In this document: piece by piece, positions 12,481 through 24,530 of the stretch | Layout: each line of letters starts with the position of its first letter | Position numbering within the stretch: the first letter of the stretch is position 1 | DNA from: Cryptomeria japonica | Taxonomy: Eukaryota; Streptophyta; Pinopsida; Cupressales; Cupressaceae | Direction: 5' to 3' | DNA length: 64,000 nt | NCBI RefSeq assembly: GCF_030272615.1 | Contig: NC_081406.1 | Span: forward strand, 461,368,072-461,432,071 | The notes under the pieces: model-generated | What the model saw: the letters and a program-made list of their open reading frames with translations, nothing else | Told to the model about the DNA's origin: nothing | Database searches by the model: none | Program-made: the position numbers and the translations under genes

Positions 12481-13875
12481 GATGATAGGTTCCCAGATGA
12501 ACACCTATTTTCCATCGCTGCACATATACCCTGGTATGCAGACATTGCCAATTATCTAGCAGCAAACAGAATACCAGACCACTTTTCTCCAAAAGAAAAG
12601 AAATTGTTAATAGAAAAAAGTTTTAACTTTTCCTGGATTGCAAATAGTTTGTTTTATACTGGACCTGATCAAGTAATGCGAAGATGTGTAAGAGAAGATG
12701 AAACTTACGACATATTGCATGCATGTCATGATGAACCATGTGGAGGATATTTTGCAGCAAAAAGAACATCAATGAAAGTTCTTACAACAGGGTACTACTG
12801 GCCAATATTACATAAGGATGTTGTGGCCTATACAAGAAAATGTGACAGATGCCAACGTATAGAAAGACCAACTAAGTCCGATGAAATGCCACTATATCCG
12901 TAGATAATAGTCACCCCTTTTGATAAATGGGGGATGGATTTTGTAGGGCCAATTGATCCACCATCAAATCGAAAGTCATACATTCTAGTTTGCACGGGCT
13001 ATGTAACAAAATGGGTCGAGGTAACAGCTATGACTCATGCCCGAGATAAAAAAGTTGCTGAGTTTCTATATGAACAAATTTTCACAAGATTTGGAGTTTC
13101 CAGAGAGCTTGTAACCGATCAAGGAGCTCAGTTTACGTCGAATCTGATCACTGCACTAATGAATGACTATAAAATCAAACATAGGATGTCCAGCCCTTAT
13201 CACCCTCAAGCCAATGGTCAGGCAGAGGTAACAAACAGAGAAATTGAGGCGATCCTCACAAAGACAGTGCAGATCCATAGAAAAGATTGGAGCAATAGAC
13301 TTCCTGAAGCAGTTTGGGCTTACAGAACTACATGGAAAACAACAACTGGGTTTACACCTTTTGAGCTGCTTTATGGGAAAACAACCATGTTACCCATAGA
13401 ATTTGAACACAAAACTTTGAGGACAGCTCTTCAACTCAATATAGACATATCTGAAGCATAGAAGGACCGTCTCCTACAGCTAAATGCTTTGGACGAAATG
13501 AGAAAAGCTGCCCTGCAGCATACAAAAGCAATCCAACAGCAAAGGAAGAAATGGCATGATCAACACATCAAAACCAGGAAATTTTCTGCTGGAGATTGGG
13601 CTTTGTTATATGATTCCAGATATCAAGAAAACCAAGGTAAGCTCACAACATGCTGGCTTGGCCCCTATGAAGTTGAAAATGTGTTTGACAATGGAGCTGT
13701 GCAGCTGATAACAATAGACCCAGTCCGCTTCAAATTGCTAGTGAATGGCCACCGACTTTGGTTGTACCACAAACTAGTCTCCAAGGAAGAATTCATGCAG
13801 CAGTTCATTCAGGTTCCTCCCGCTACTCTTCCTGTAGCCAAAAGCTTTAGCCTTTCTCCTGCAGCATTACCGTAA
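12481..13875 (+). pseudogene. pol: Athila-like integrase
   Basis: HHCC zinc-binding module (H and H around 12718-12770; CDRCQR near 12841-12858). The catalytic core has D in MDFVGP, D in VTDQGAQF and E in NGQAEVTNREIE. The C-terminal region has GPYEVENVFDNGAVQL, the DNA-binding/chromo-edge type segment. Stops at 12901 and 13459 are both TAG where CAG would fit. It would insert the DNA copy with 5-bp staggered cuts, matching the 5-bp CTGAG duplication. Confidence 0.92.
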
Positions 13876-14578
13876 TTTTCAACGAAGCATGCTCATAATA
13901 AAGGTTTTCTTTTTTAAAAGGAAACCCCTTTTTCTCCATTCTCATTTATCTTCCCCATTTCACTTCTTTATCTTCCATCCATTCATTCCATCCATTCATT
14001 TCATCTATCCATCTCACCCATCCACGTCATCCATCCACATCAACCTTAATTAAGATATCTTTCCCACTTGTCACTTCATGCAGATGTCGTCATCTTTCTT
14101 TACATGTACGTGCAATTATCAAAGGTACGCCATATCTTTTCTTATTGTATATTTGATTTGTTTCATCCTATTCATTTACTGCTATGTATGTACCGATCAT
14201 TATTACCCAAATCTCTACCTGTTCTTTATGACATATGAGGACACATGTCATACTTTAAGAAGGGGGCGAGGTAATCCATCTTTTAAAATATGTCTTTTCG
14301 CTGCTGCCATAACTGCAAAATAATCTTTCTTTAATACTTTTCTGGTACTTTCCAAATATGATCGCATGTCCTTCTTTATTGCATAATTACGATTAAGACT
14401 GCTTGTTCAAAAAGTTCATTTTTGAAAAAAAAAAGAAATGTGACGGCACGAAAGAAGAAAAACCAGAGCAGAAAGGGAAACAGAGAATTTGAATCTTCAG
14501 CAAGGAATTGAGTTCAGCTAAAGGAAAACTACAAACATGGGTGGTTAGTTGGTGAGACATGAGCCTATAGCTCATGAA
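13876..14578 (+). other. Spacer between pol and ORF3 with a CATC/CATT-rich repeat
   Basis: No coding signal. 13975-14045 is a low-complexity run of CCATCCATT/CATC units. The remainder is AT-rich, with a Lys/Arg-poor short frame I do not consider real. In Athila elements the region before the post-pol ORF can carry splice or promoter signals; none is unambiguous here. Confidence 0.5.
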
Positions 14579-16756
14579 ATGTTATTGCAAAATCCGCAAA
14601 CAGTCCATGCATTCAGCCTCTATGGGTGGTTAAATTATTTCTTGAGCTTAAATGATTTTGATGAGGAGGCTGCTGGAGAATTTTTGTGAACCCTTTCTGA
14701 AGGGGAAGCCACTATATGGAGCCTAACGGTTGTTGCAACAGAAAATAGAATTGCTGAAGTAACTGGGCTTCCAGCCGTTGGAGAAAACTTTTCTTCAGAC
14801 GCTGCAGCTGCAAGGGCTGAGTTTTCAATGCCTATTGATGGACCTCTGGAAGTCTCCAAGCAGGGATGCAAGCGCATATCATTGCCTCCTCCTTATTCAG
14901 AGTACGCTACTTACATAATCAGGTATTTGACCCGTGAAGGCCGTTTTTCCTATCTGCATTCTCATCATTTTAAATTATTGAGCCATATGAGGCATGGGTT
15001 AGTTATAAATGTTCTGAATTTCTTGTTAAAATTTTTAGAACAAAGTGCCCACGGAACTCAACAGGGGAAAGATAATTTTGTCGCTCATCATGGCCTTATT
15101 AAATTACTGATTGAGCACTCTTTGAGGGATGTCTCACCTCTCTCTTGGCAACAATTTGTTGCCCAAAAGAGTTTGCAAATCCCACAACCCCCTAGGGCAC
15201 TTACCCCACGGCCTCAGAAAAAGAAGAAAGAAATTGCATCTACCAGTAAAACAAGGCAAGGGTCACCTACTCCTATAGTACCTGGTCCTGCAGCTTTCGC
15301 ACCTGAATCCTCTACTAGGGTACAAACTAGGTCTGCCACTAGGAGAGAGAAGGGAAAAACAAAGGCAGAAGGGTCCCCAAAATTTGACCCTCGTTCTCAG
15401 AAAAGGCAATGCCCTTCTCCTGCAGCACCTTCCCCTGCAGCTGTTTCTCCTACAGCAACACCTGTTACTATTACTAGTTCACCGTCATCCTCTGGTAGGG
15501 CAAAGCCCTCTGAACAAACAAGGAAAAGGAAAGCTACCAGAACACCTCCTGCAGCCGCATCAGTTCCAAGAAGGGTTTCTGCAAGGAAACAATCTAAGAC
15601 CTCCCCTGCTTCACCACAACCAGAGGTGATTGTAATTTCAGAAGGGTTTGTTGAGTCCGAATTTAATGTTTCTCAGAATGTGTCTGAGAATGCTGCCTAG
15701 AGTTCATTCGTTCCTGAAGAGGAACAAGTTGAGACAAAAGAAACAAGGCATAATGAGCAAGGGTTACCAAATCTTGATGATTTGGCTACTGCTGCTATGG
15801 AATTTTTGAAGGAAGCACAGACTTCTCCACCGCAACAACAAGAAGAATTTATCTTGCAGGAAGAGCAAGAACAGACAGAACAATTGAATGTGCCTAGTGA
15901 AGTTGTATTCCACCCTGCAATTTGTAAAGCCATTGTTGTGTATAAGAGAACGTTTTTAATTGAGTTTCGGGAATATGTTAAAGCTAATTGGGAAACAGTT
16001 ACATTACAAACCCTGACTTTTCGATACATAGCCTAGACTGACATGCAACAAAGTCTATGGGGAATAGAAAAGAGGAAATTGAAAAAGAAAATTGAAAGTC
16101 AGAAGCAGGGAATTGCTGAGTTGAAAGCAAAAGTGGACGAAATGTTAAAAGTAACTGGTCAGATTATGGAATGTAGACCACCACCCAGATTTTATGCTCT
16201 GTGCCTTAAAGAACAGTTTTTATGGTTCCAATTGATGAGAATTTCCAGAAACCAAGATCCTATAATTCATAGTGCCAAGGAATTCTATGAAGCATACCAG
16301 GCAGCCCCTAACTGGTTAAGGAATTCTTTGTGTGAATTCTATTTGCATGGCTTTTTAATACCATTTGAAATAGAATGGAATCCTCTTCCATATATTGGTG
16401 ATATTCATTTGAGAGCATTTCTGTCATGGGCAATAAATGAGGCGAATTATGACAGGCAGTGGGAAACATATGAGGAAGCTGAGAAAATAGAGCCTGTTCC
16501 ATTATGTTCTCAAAGTTCAAACCCCCATGCAATGTTGAAAGATTGGTTTGATCTGACATATGGTATTAATAATGTTTCAGCAAGAGAGAAAATATTTGAT
16601 ATCAGAAAACAAGTATATGATGAATTCCAGGCACAACAATATTCATTTTGGAAATTGGCATTCACTAGAAATGAGAAAAGATGGGAGAGATTAACTGTTG
16701 GGTTAAGGAAATCAGAACTACATGGTCCCCTAAATTTCACAGCAGCTCTCAAATGA
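14579..16756 (+). pseudogene. ORF3 of the Athila-like element (post-pol, 'env-like position')
   Basis: A single frame of about 725 codons from ATG 14579 to 16756, with only three stops: TGA near 14687, TAG at 15698-15700 and TAG at 16034-16036. There is no frameshift. Order: helical N-terminus (SLYGWLNYFLSLNDFDEEAA; HGLIKLLIEHSL), a long basic Ser/Pro/Lys/Arg-rich disordered middle (SATRREKGKTKAEG, RKRKATRTPP), an acidic Gln/Glu-rich linker, and a C-terminal helical domain (KLKKKIESQKQGIAELKAKV coiled coil, then Trp/Tyr-rich). I see no signal peptide, transmembrane segment or fusion peptide, so despite its position it does not look like an envelope protein. Function unknown. Confidence 0.75.
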
Positions 16757-17034
16757 ACCAACAGATATATTCAATTGGGACTTCAAACAAGATTTGAACT
16801 ATGGTTGCCGCTGACATTCAGACCCCCTGTGCTAATGTGGCCACTTTATCCTCACCAGGCTACAAATCTTAACAATGAATTAGAAGACCAAAGGTATGAA
16901 AAATGTCGGGATTTCAGAGGATTTTATTACAAGTTTAAAAATCCATTTCAAAGTCATGTAGCAACCACCAACTTCAGAGAAACCACCAGGAAAGTTAATG
17001 CTGGAGGACCAGCATTGGACTAAGTAGGGGGCAG
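16757..17034 (+). other. 3' untranslated region and polypurine tract of the Athila-like element
   Basis: Short non-coding link ending in TAAGTAGGGGGCAG at about 17021-17034, immediately before the 3' LTR; this is the plus-strand primer site. Confidence 0.75.
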
Positions 17035-18329
17035 TGATGAGCTTAAAATATGCTCATAATTTGGATGTTATGATAAACTTTTAAATGCCTTTGCTTTTGT
17101 TATTTCATGAATGTTCAGACTTTGTTGAAACCTTTTTGGGATATCCTGTAGCAAGATACTTTTATATTCTTGCAGCTCATTGTGTTGACTTGATTGCATT
17201 TATTGCCCCGTTGACTCCCTAAAATGACTGGTATATCGTATACAGTTTTTGAATGATGAAGTAGATTTAAATGTGTGATTAATGAATAGATATCGTGTAT
17301 GTGCCATACGCCTTTTTCTGTTGCCTGTTACCTTTTGTTTCGCAGGTTGTTGAAGAACGATCGAGTCAAGCATAGCCGATCTCGGCCTTGCAATAAAGTC
17401 CATTTCCTGCATGACTTCGAGGGAGCTCCGGCAAAGACTCTTTGACCGAAACCATGGGAAAGAATTTTAATGACAGTTAATCTGGAAAGAGTGGAGCGCT
17501 AGATTCTCTCTGGATCAGGTTGAACGCATAAATTTATTTATGGAGTTTGTTCCTTGATTTGGGGATATATTTTACTTCCACGTCTTTCCTTGATGGAGTT
17601 AGTTATTTAGTTGCTCTCCTGTTTTTAAATAAAGTTCTCCTCCTATGCGAGAAAGAGAAGAGTTAGAACAAGATAGAATTAGAGTAGTAGATATCATGTA
17701 AGAATCAATATGACAATGAAAGACAAAATTTGTTTAACGAGAGACAGAGTTTGTTGTTAGTTTCCATATCAACAAAACAATGTATATCATTCTGTTTTTA
17801 TGAATAAAGTTCAATGAAGTTCTGAGTTTAGCATCTGCGTAATCAGGAGATGCTTGCTAAGGGGGCCCACTTAGTAGGTATCTGTAGCTAGTTAGTTAGT
17901 TGTTCTTTCCTGTTAAGCTTCAGTTTGCTTTCATCTTTAAATTTTTTATACGAACTCAGCTTTACATTGCTCCTGCAGCATAAGGAATCCATCACTCTGC
18001 CTGTTCCTGCAGCATAAGGCCAGTTCATAGTTTGTGTTTCAGTTGTAGTTATCATGATTTCTGTTTTAATCAAATCATAGTTGAGTTAAAGAGCTTTGCA
18101 TTACCTTCCTATAGCGTAGGTAGAATTTCTTTCCAGTATGTATTTCTGCTAAGATTTGACCAAAATGAGTTCCTAGTGCATATATTTTGTTGTGCCATTT
18201 AAAGTATACGTCCCCTAGTTTGACAAGTAAATGAACATCTACAGAGAGAGATATTGGTCACCTGTTGGAATGCCCAATTCCCAGGGAAGGTTTTACTGTG
18301 ATTTTCATATCCTTTTGTGGGCGCGACCA
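17035..18329 (+). repeat. 3' LTR of the Athila-like element
   Basis: Same length (1,295 bp) and same ends as 6953-8247. Many of the differences are C/T or G/A transitions. Followed by the CTGAG duplication and then by the resumed Copia A gag. Confidence 0.95.
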
Positions 18330-18334
18330 CTGAG

Positions 18335-18734
18335 TATGCATCAGATCTGTCTTCAACATGTCACTTTCATAGCTAAGTCTTGTGTTCTCATTTGCTGCAT
18401 CACTTAGTCTTTTGGTCAATTCTTCTTCATTGTTCTTTCTAATCTCAATCTCTTTGCAAAATCTCATAGTCATATCCTGCATTTCATTTTTTGTTGTCAT
18501 GATCTCTTGTTTCAACTTGCTTATCATATCATTAAGTGATTCCTTTTCATCATTCTCATTTTGCAATTTTTCACAAAGTTCTCTTCTCTTATTTCTTGTA
18601 ATAGTAAGATTTTCTTGAAGTGCCTGAATGATATCCTGAGCTTCTTTTAAATCATCTTCTAATTTGATATTTTTCAACTTCTCTCTATCATAGTCAGTAA
18701 GAGCTCCTTCAAGTTGCTTCATTAGATTTTCCAT
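18335..18734 (-). pseudogene. gag: Copia A gag, N-terminal coiled-coil part
   Basis: Minus-strand ATG at 18732-18734 (MENLMKQLEGALTDYD) starts a long charged coiled coil (for example LKEAQDIIQALQENL, MISKLKQEIMTTKNEMQD) that runs without a stop to the CTGAG duplication. Its continuation is the zinc-knuckle half at 6195-6952. This is an assembly-type gag with a heptad-rich N-terminus rather than a classic UBN2 Copia gag start. It begins about 55 bp after the primer-binding site, so the leader is very short. Confidence 0.75.
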
Positions 18735-18790
18735 TTTTACCGGTGTCAAGATCTTCCTCAAGTTGTTAGGCTACTGAAAATAGAGGACCA

Positions 18791-18803
18791 GGCTCTGATA
18801 CCA
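18791..18803 (-). other. Primer-binding site of Copia A (initiator Met tRNA)
   Basis: Minus strand TGGTATCAGAGCC two bases inside the 5' LTR boundary; this is the standard plant Copia primer site. Confidence 0.92.
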
Positions 18804-18805
18804 AT

Positions 18806-19616
18806 TGCTAGGGTTCCCATAGATATTGAGAGGGGGGGGGTGTGAATCAGTATCTGACCGGTATTAAATTTTGTTAAGATAAAACATGCAGAACATAAAG
18901 TAACAGTGTACCGGTATGCAAGAATTAATGTAATAAACAAAATAAAAAACATCCACATGAAAATAACACTATAACACAAGATGTTTAAAGAGGAAACCCA
19001 GTGTGGGAAAACCCTTAGTGGGATTTGTGACCCACAATATTCACTTACTGGCCAATAAGAGAATATTACTTACAATAGGGGCCTGCACATGCAGGAAGGC
19101 CAACTGCCTAGAGCACACTGGTCAGTGAGAAGTCACACTGACTTACAATGAGGATTATGCTAATCCAATATTCTGTACTGCCTTACAATAGCATCTTCAA
19201 TGCCAAATTCAGTACCGGTTCTTGCTCTATTCTTTACATATACCCTTGACCTACAATTCGCACATTAGGTCTACCTAATAATTTTCTTTATGCTCGCTAC
19301 CCTTCTCCTACAAATGTCTATAATGATCTCCTTTATATACAAGAGTCATTTTACAATTTGCCAAGTCGGCTTACAATAATAAACAAAATATTACATATCA
19401 AAAATCATGTCAGCCTCTGTGCCGGTATACATGTTTTCTTCTGTACCGGTGTCGGTGCTGGTGTAGAGTGGTCTTGTTGATGCCGGTGCACTGTCTTGAT
19501 TGAATAATGCTTTGTCAGTAGAATGTCTTGCCGGTGCCATAGGATTGCAAGGTTCCCATCCATGAAAAAACCTTCAATCACACACAATGTCTCATTGGAG
19601 TGTCCATATGCCAACA
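18806..19616 (-). repeat. 5' LTR of Copia A copy 1
   Basis: 811 bp, starts (minus) TGTTGGCATATGGACACTCC and ends ACCCTAGCA. Rich in ACCGGT/CCGGTA-like motifs. Contains a G9 run at about 18832-18840. Confidence 0.93.
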
Positions 19617-20760
19617 AAGCCCTCTTAATCGCTAGCTCCCCCTCAAATCTCTGAGACCTCTCCCTCACAACATCCCTCCCTCACAGTTCCTCCTCCAACC
19701 TCTACTCCCTCTCCCTGACCAGCATGTTATACTCTATCTAAGAAACCCAACATGTCTGCAATGACACCTATCCCTCTACTTGCTAGGATTGTCCGCCCTC
19801 ATCATCGTGTACCTTTATCTCTTGTATATCCATGGGCTCCAACCTATCCTCCCCTCCCTCCTCCTCTATCCTCATCCCACTAATTTGTGTTTCTGGTGGT
19901 TGAACCTGTAGTGGTCCCCCCACTCGAGGTACTTGTTTCCCTCTCCTTTGTAGAACATGTCTCTATTCCCTAACTCTCTATACTCCCCCTCCTGCTTCTG
20001 CTCTATATGCGGGCCCATTTTTCTTTTTACCTACTACCTCATCAACTAAGGGTTGTAGTTCATCCTCCTCCAAGACCCTGGGTATATTCAGCCACACTAG
20101 TTTGTGGGCCTCCCACCAATAAGTGTATGCACATGTGCATCCTGGATCCTCCTATCCTAAACTCTCATTGGCCTCGTCACTGCAATATGCTCCTAAGCCT
20201 ATATGTGTAGCAGTGTGACAACTGTGTTAAGCTTCCTATAACCTTAATATACATAAAGATGAATTTCATGGAATAGCTGACCAAGCATCACTACTTCCCA
20301 TGTATAGGTCGCACAATCTTCCACCATATAGTACATGCAACGAGCCCAACCAATGGAAAATCCATGCCTGTTGAGGTTTGGCATAATCCATCCACTGAAC
20401 AATCCGCATATAAATAATACCAAACAAGGAATATGTTGTATCTGCATCACCTCCCAAGGTGCATCTGTGTACCCTCCATTGACAATGCATCATACTCACA
20501 CACTTGGCGTAGGTAGTATTCCCCCCATCTAGTCTATACTCAGGGACTATGCCTCTGATGGGGATATTCAAGATCCTCCAGACATCTAATAATATGATCA
20601 TTGCCACCCCAATCGACAGATGGAACATGCATGTCTGGTTGTCCCAGCACTCTATGAGTGTTGTCATCATTACAGTATGCGCTCTGATCCACAACCATCT
20701 CCCCACAAACCTCATGCCTATTGTGCTTAGAATCTCCCTCACATTTGCCCTCAGTCATCT
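19617..20760 (-). pseudogene. PMD-like transposon/host protein pseudogene, N-terminal part
   Basis: The minus-strand frame 20742-20266 contains TLIECWDNQTCMFHL, then LDVWRILNIPIRG. This is the pattern of the plant mobile domain (aminotransferase-like PMD, as in MAIN-like proteins and many plant transposons): 'ERW..ET.TFHL..GE..ITL.DV..LLGLPI.G'. Downstream are an acidic linker in a shifted frame (about 20200-19700) and the start of a coiled coil (RERSQRFEGELAIKR) that reaches the Copia A insertion and continues at 1659-1120. It is broken by frameshifts and stops. Could be a captured gene inside an older element rather than a host locus. Confidence 0.6.
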
Positions 20761-21705
20761 ATATAGCCTCATCGTTAAAGGCCAGTGCTCTCGTGATGTG
20801 AGCGGTCCCGCCTTCTCTTGTAACCAAGTAATTCACCTCATTAGCCTATTTATTTTGTCCTGTTATAGTCTATTCTACCTTATTTATATCCTATCCCATC
20901 TATGGGGCATGTGTGCACCCCCTTGAACCCCTTTGAGTCTTTCCCCATCCCCCATTTCCCTCTCCCTATCCTCCCAAATGGAAATGTTGATCCACCCAAT
21001 GAAGACATCAAACCCATGGCGCATGCATCATGCCACATGTAGAGACATTGAAATATAGTCTCCACCCCCATTCACTCCCCTTGCCACAGATCAACATCTG
21101 CATGGATGTTAATTCAGCCACGCAGGTGGTGTTCCCCTTCCAACCCCTCTTCAATGCCTACGTAGGCATTAACCACCTGCAAAAATGTCGATCCCTATGT
21201 GGATATGTTGAAATGATGATCAATGTCTCTGCCCTACCCACTTGCTAATCTCTTTTAATACCCTAATACATGCCCTACCTACTAAATCAAAAAGTGGGGT
21301 CTGGGTACATACCTATGGGCCATACTCGGTCAGTCGCTCATGTCATCTAACCCTCTTTGTGTGGTACTCATGGTGTGGGATGTGGTCCATCTTGCTCCTA
21401 AGCCTCTATGCTCTCCAAGTCTTGTAAATTTGTATGTGACAATGACCCTTCCTTGGGCCTTGTGTGGCTTATATATGGCCCCACATGGCCCCGTTTTCTC
21501 ACACTTCTTCCATCTTCCTCATTTTCTCTGATTTTTTCTTTTCCTTTCTTGCCTTCTCTTCTGCCTTGCTCATTTTCTTCATTTTTTGATAATTTCCCCA
21601 AAAATTCTCAAGGGGGCATATACCACCCGCGTCTTCATGTTGGGGCACCCTTTTCTTTTATTTTACCCATCACCTATTTCGCCGCTGCATAAAAGAGGGG
21701 CAAAA
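20761..21705. other. Flank upstream of the PMD-like pseudogene with a TATA-like motif
   Basis: No convincing gene. GGCTTATATATGGCC at about 21467-21481 contains TATA-like sequence on both strands. It is followed on the plus strand by a CT-rich stretch (21490-21600). The end of this interval, AAAAGAGGGGCAAAA (21691-21705), looks like a polypurine tract just before an LTR start, so part of it may be internal sequence of an old Gypsy element, with the PMD-like gene antisense inside it. Confidence 0.4.
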
Positions 21706-22740
21706 TGTAGATGTCTAAAATAAATTAAATATTTAATTAATTCATCCTTCCTACTAGTTAATCAACTTAATTATGTTATCCTTTATTCTTCTCAGTATTA
21801 ATTAAATCTAATTTAATTAATTATGTCACTATAGTCCAATAATTGATTTATTAAATAAATAAATTATTCCCTATTCTTCTAAAGTCCTCAAAATTAATTA
21901 ATTCTTCTAAATTCCCTTTAATTAAATTAATTAACTAATCATGTGACTCCTACAAACTACTTACCTCTAATCCTCACTTATCCTAATTAATTCTTATAGA
22001 AGCTCACTTAACATTATTTCCTAGTTTTTAATTCCTCCACTCATTCTCTCTTCTCTTGTCAAGTCCTCCTACTTCCCCACTTGTCTTCTAATCCCTTATT
22101 AATTTTCCTAATCACCCTCTCTAATCATTTTATAGTGGCTAATCCTCATGATTAGCCACTAAGTCAACCAATTTCCATAAATGGCTTGTCCCCTCTCAAC
22201 CCCCAACCTTAAATGCACCAACTTTGGTCATTTCAAGGATTTGAAAATTTCTCATTCTCCCATGCACTCTCATCTTCCCAAGGAATTTTTAATTCCTTTT
22301 CCCATTTCTTTCCTCATACATCTCATTATTTGAGAATTTTAAATTCCCTTGTCCTCCCCCCAGGAATTTTTAATTCTTTTATGTCTTCCCCATGTACTTG
22401 AGGATCTCTTCCCCATGTACATTGTGGAGTGTGGAGACAACAAATGCCTTTATGGAAAATCTCTTGGTCTCCACACCATGTCCCTTCAATCCATGTCCCC
22501 ACCTTGTTTCAATCTCCACCCTTGATCTACTTTCAATCTCAACCATCTTCAAATTTATAAATTGGGGTCTCCTCCCCTTCATTTCTCATCTCATTTTCAA
22601 GTAATCGTATGCTACTCATCTAGATTTTGAATTCCATCTTGTGCATCCATACTATAGGTAATTTTAGTTATTACCCGCATCCTTCATCCATCTTTGCAAT
22701 CACCCACTTATCATATCAATCCATCCAATTTATTGTGCAT
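21706..22740 (+). repeat. Probable Gypsy LTR, right end unresolved
   Basis: Begins TGTAGATGTCTAAAATAAAT right after a polypurine-like tract. An AATTAATT-rich first 250 bp and a TATA-like ATTTATAAATTGGG near 22551-22566 follow. It resembles the solo LTR at 26533-27989 (minus), which also begins TGTAGACAT and is AATTAA-rich. I could not find the 3' end or a target duplication; 22740 is only a working limit. Confidence 0.4.
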
Positions 22741-24327
22741 TGAAGAGAAACCATATTGAATCAAATGAGCATATCCAATCAAGTGGAGCACTTGGGTGTA
22801 TTTCCACTTCATCATTTGCTCAATCCAAAGGAGAAGGTAATGGCAAGGTATAATGGTTTTGATTATATGTTTTGAATACTCCATTTGATTTACTAACCAT
22901 TGTATACATTTATTTGGCTTTTCACCCTCTTTAGGATTGTGTGCATAGTTCTTTTGTTTATAATGAGTCCGATGTACCAAGGTTTTTAGTTCATGGAGAC
23001 AATTGAGAGGTGGACCTTATTGTGGGACTTATTATTGAAATAACATGAGATGATGGATTGTGTAGCATTAGTATGTGTAGTTTTCCCTAATTCCTAAGTG
23101 CTTGTGAGCACTTGGGATAAGTTGGAGGAATGGGACCATCCATGGATTGTCAATGTTAGCGGACTCCTCATCTACATGAGAGGATCTCCTAAACTTTGTT
23201 TGAGTTGTTGGAGATACGCTTGATACTTTTCCATTGATCTCCTTATCATCTATCCCTAATAGATATTGATTAGAGACCGTGTTGTGACATTATGATTCAG
23301 TATCATTCTTATCATGGATAGTGCATTTCTTACTCATATGCTATGTTGTGGTGTATATTCTCTATGTATGGTGTAAATGATTAGCCTATTGTCTATTGTT
23401 GACTTGCTTGAGTGCTTGGTCCTTGTGACTATCTCCATGAGCACAAGGGGTGGACCTAAGGTTACCACATGGTCAGGTGGTATTTCACATCACCATTGGG
23501 GACTAATGATCATGTTCGTGAGAACCTTGAAGAGCTTCTTCACCTTTCCAATTACTTGTTCTTCCTCTTTTTGCATTTTTGGTTGTATAAGTAAATATAA
23601 TTTGATTTAATCATTCTAATAATTGGAAAACCATATATTAAAAACACTTTATATGGAGGACGATTTAATGTAAACATATTGATATGATTAGAGTAGGCTT
23701 TAGTGGAACGATGTTGAAACTAACTACCACACACGATTATGTATGCTTCTCACTTGTCTCTATATTAATATGTTATCACAGGAACACTTCAATTGGTGCA
23801 TTAAAATGAACATAGGCTGTCTAGTGTAGACTTGGAGATTGATTTAGTCATCTCCCAGTGTCATCTTGTGTTGACATCTATTTGGGTTGCATTTTAGGTA
23901 ATGACATCTTGGAACCCTTAGAGGTATCTTGTCTTAAATTAGAGTGATTTTGATAGCATAGGTGAGGTTATTAAATATTTAGTCTTCTGCATTATGTAGT
24001 TGTTGATGAATTTTCATCTTATCTTGAGATGTGAGCTTAGTTTGTGTGTATGTACTCACTTAATTACTTTAAAAAAACATGTATTTCTAGTGTGTTTTCT
24101 CTTGTCCTTTAGGGTTCCTTGGTGAGGCATTACATAGGGAGTATTTTTGGAAGATAATTTTTTTGAGAATAGGACAATGGAGAAATTAATAGCAATTGGT
24201 CTTTTCCATTGATGTCAAAGAGAGAGAAATCAACAAAATGGAATATTTTTGGACATATGTTATCATTGATGTCAAAATGATGATTGTCTTTGAGATAGAT
24301 TGTTGGAAAATTGTTATGATTTGAGTA
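22741..24327. other. Unassigned AT-rich sequence
   Basis: No ORF with coding character, no LTR pair and no terminal inverted repeat that I can defend. Probably decayed transposon or LTR continuation. Confidence 0.4.
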
Positions 24328-24333
24328 TTAAAC

Positions 24334-24469
24334 TGTTGGCCCAGTTTGTCATTGCTTCAAAAGACCGATTAGTCAACACTCGATACAAACTATAGAGATA
24401 TGAATCGCACAAGAGGCAGTTAGTGCCTTGTCATGAATCTCGAGGGGAGCGTTGACCATTTTTCCAACA
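24334..24469 (-). repeat. TRIM LTR, 3' copy
   Basis: 136 bp; shares ACAAACTATAGAGATATG, CTTGTCATGAATCTC and CCATTTTTCCAACA with the other copy. Confidence 0.85.
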
Positions 24470-24483
24470 ATTCCCCCCTCAAC
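24470..24483 (-). other. TRIM polypurine tract
   Basis: Minus strand GTTGAGGGGGGAAT directly before the 3' LTR. Confidence 0.75.
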
Positions 24484-24517
24484 GTTACTCGAGGGGATTC
24501 GAACTCATGACCCAACA

Positions 24518-24528
24518 CTCTAATACCA
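24518..24528 (-). other. TRIM primer-binding site
   Basis: Minus strand TGGTATTAGAG two bases after the 5' LTR; one C-to-T change from the initiator Met site TGGTATCAGAG. A GAGTTCGAATCC box-B-like string follows at about 24496-24507. Confidence 0.75.
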
Positions 24529-24530
24529 TT

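Larger units (their letters stand above)
6953..18329 (+). mobile_element. Athila-like Ty3/Gypsy LTR retrotransposon nested in Copia A gag
   Basis: Two 1,295-bp LTRs (6953-8247 and 17035-18329) flanked by a perfect 5-bp duplication CTGAG (6948-6952 and 18330-18334). The primer-binding site resembles the tRNA-Asp site of the Athila/Tat group. Internal order: gag, protease, RT, RNase H, integrase, then a third ORF after pol, the layout known for Athila. By eye the LTRs differ at about 45 positions (near 3.5%), so the insertion is not recent. gag-pol has about a dozen stops and one clear frameshift, so the copy is dead. Confidence 0.93.
1660..19616 (-). mobile_element. Copia-type LTR retrotransposon 'Copia A copy 1', pol-less
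   Basis: Bounded by LTRs at 18806-19616 (5') and 1660-2466 (3'), both TGTTG..TA(A/G)CA, and flanked by a perfect 5-bp target duplication AAGCC (1655-1659 and 19617-19621). A primer-binding site matching initiator Met tRNA and a polypurine tract are in the expected places. After removing the nested Gypsy element (6953-18329) the internal region is only about 5 kb: gag, then a long unrelated ORF. I see no protease, integrase, RT or RNase H. It is therefore non-autonomous, needing enzymes in trans if it ever moved. A second, 5'-truncated copy lies at 35661-39794. Confidence 0.9.

Noticed and set aside
13975-14045. Possible satellite or CRISPR-like array
   Set aside because: Simple imperfect CATC/CATT microsatellite, no spacers.
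14579-16756. Retroviral-type envelope gene
   Set aside because: Position fits, but there is no signal peptide, transmembrane segment or fusion-like region; called ORF3 of unknown function.
24490-24530. tRNA- or SINE-like box B (GTTCGAATCC) next to TGGTATTAGAG
   Set aside because: Better explained as the primer-binding site and core of the TRIM, with LTRs and a polypurine tract on either side; no full tRNA cloverleaf.
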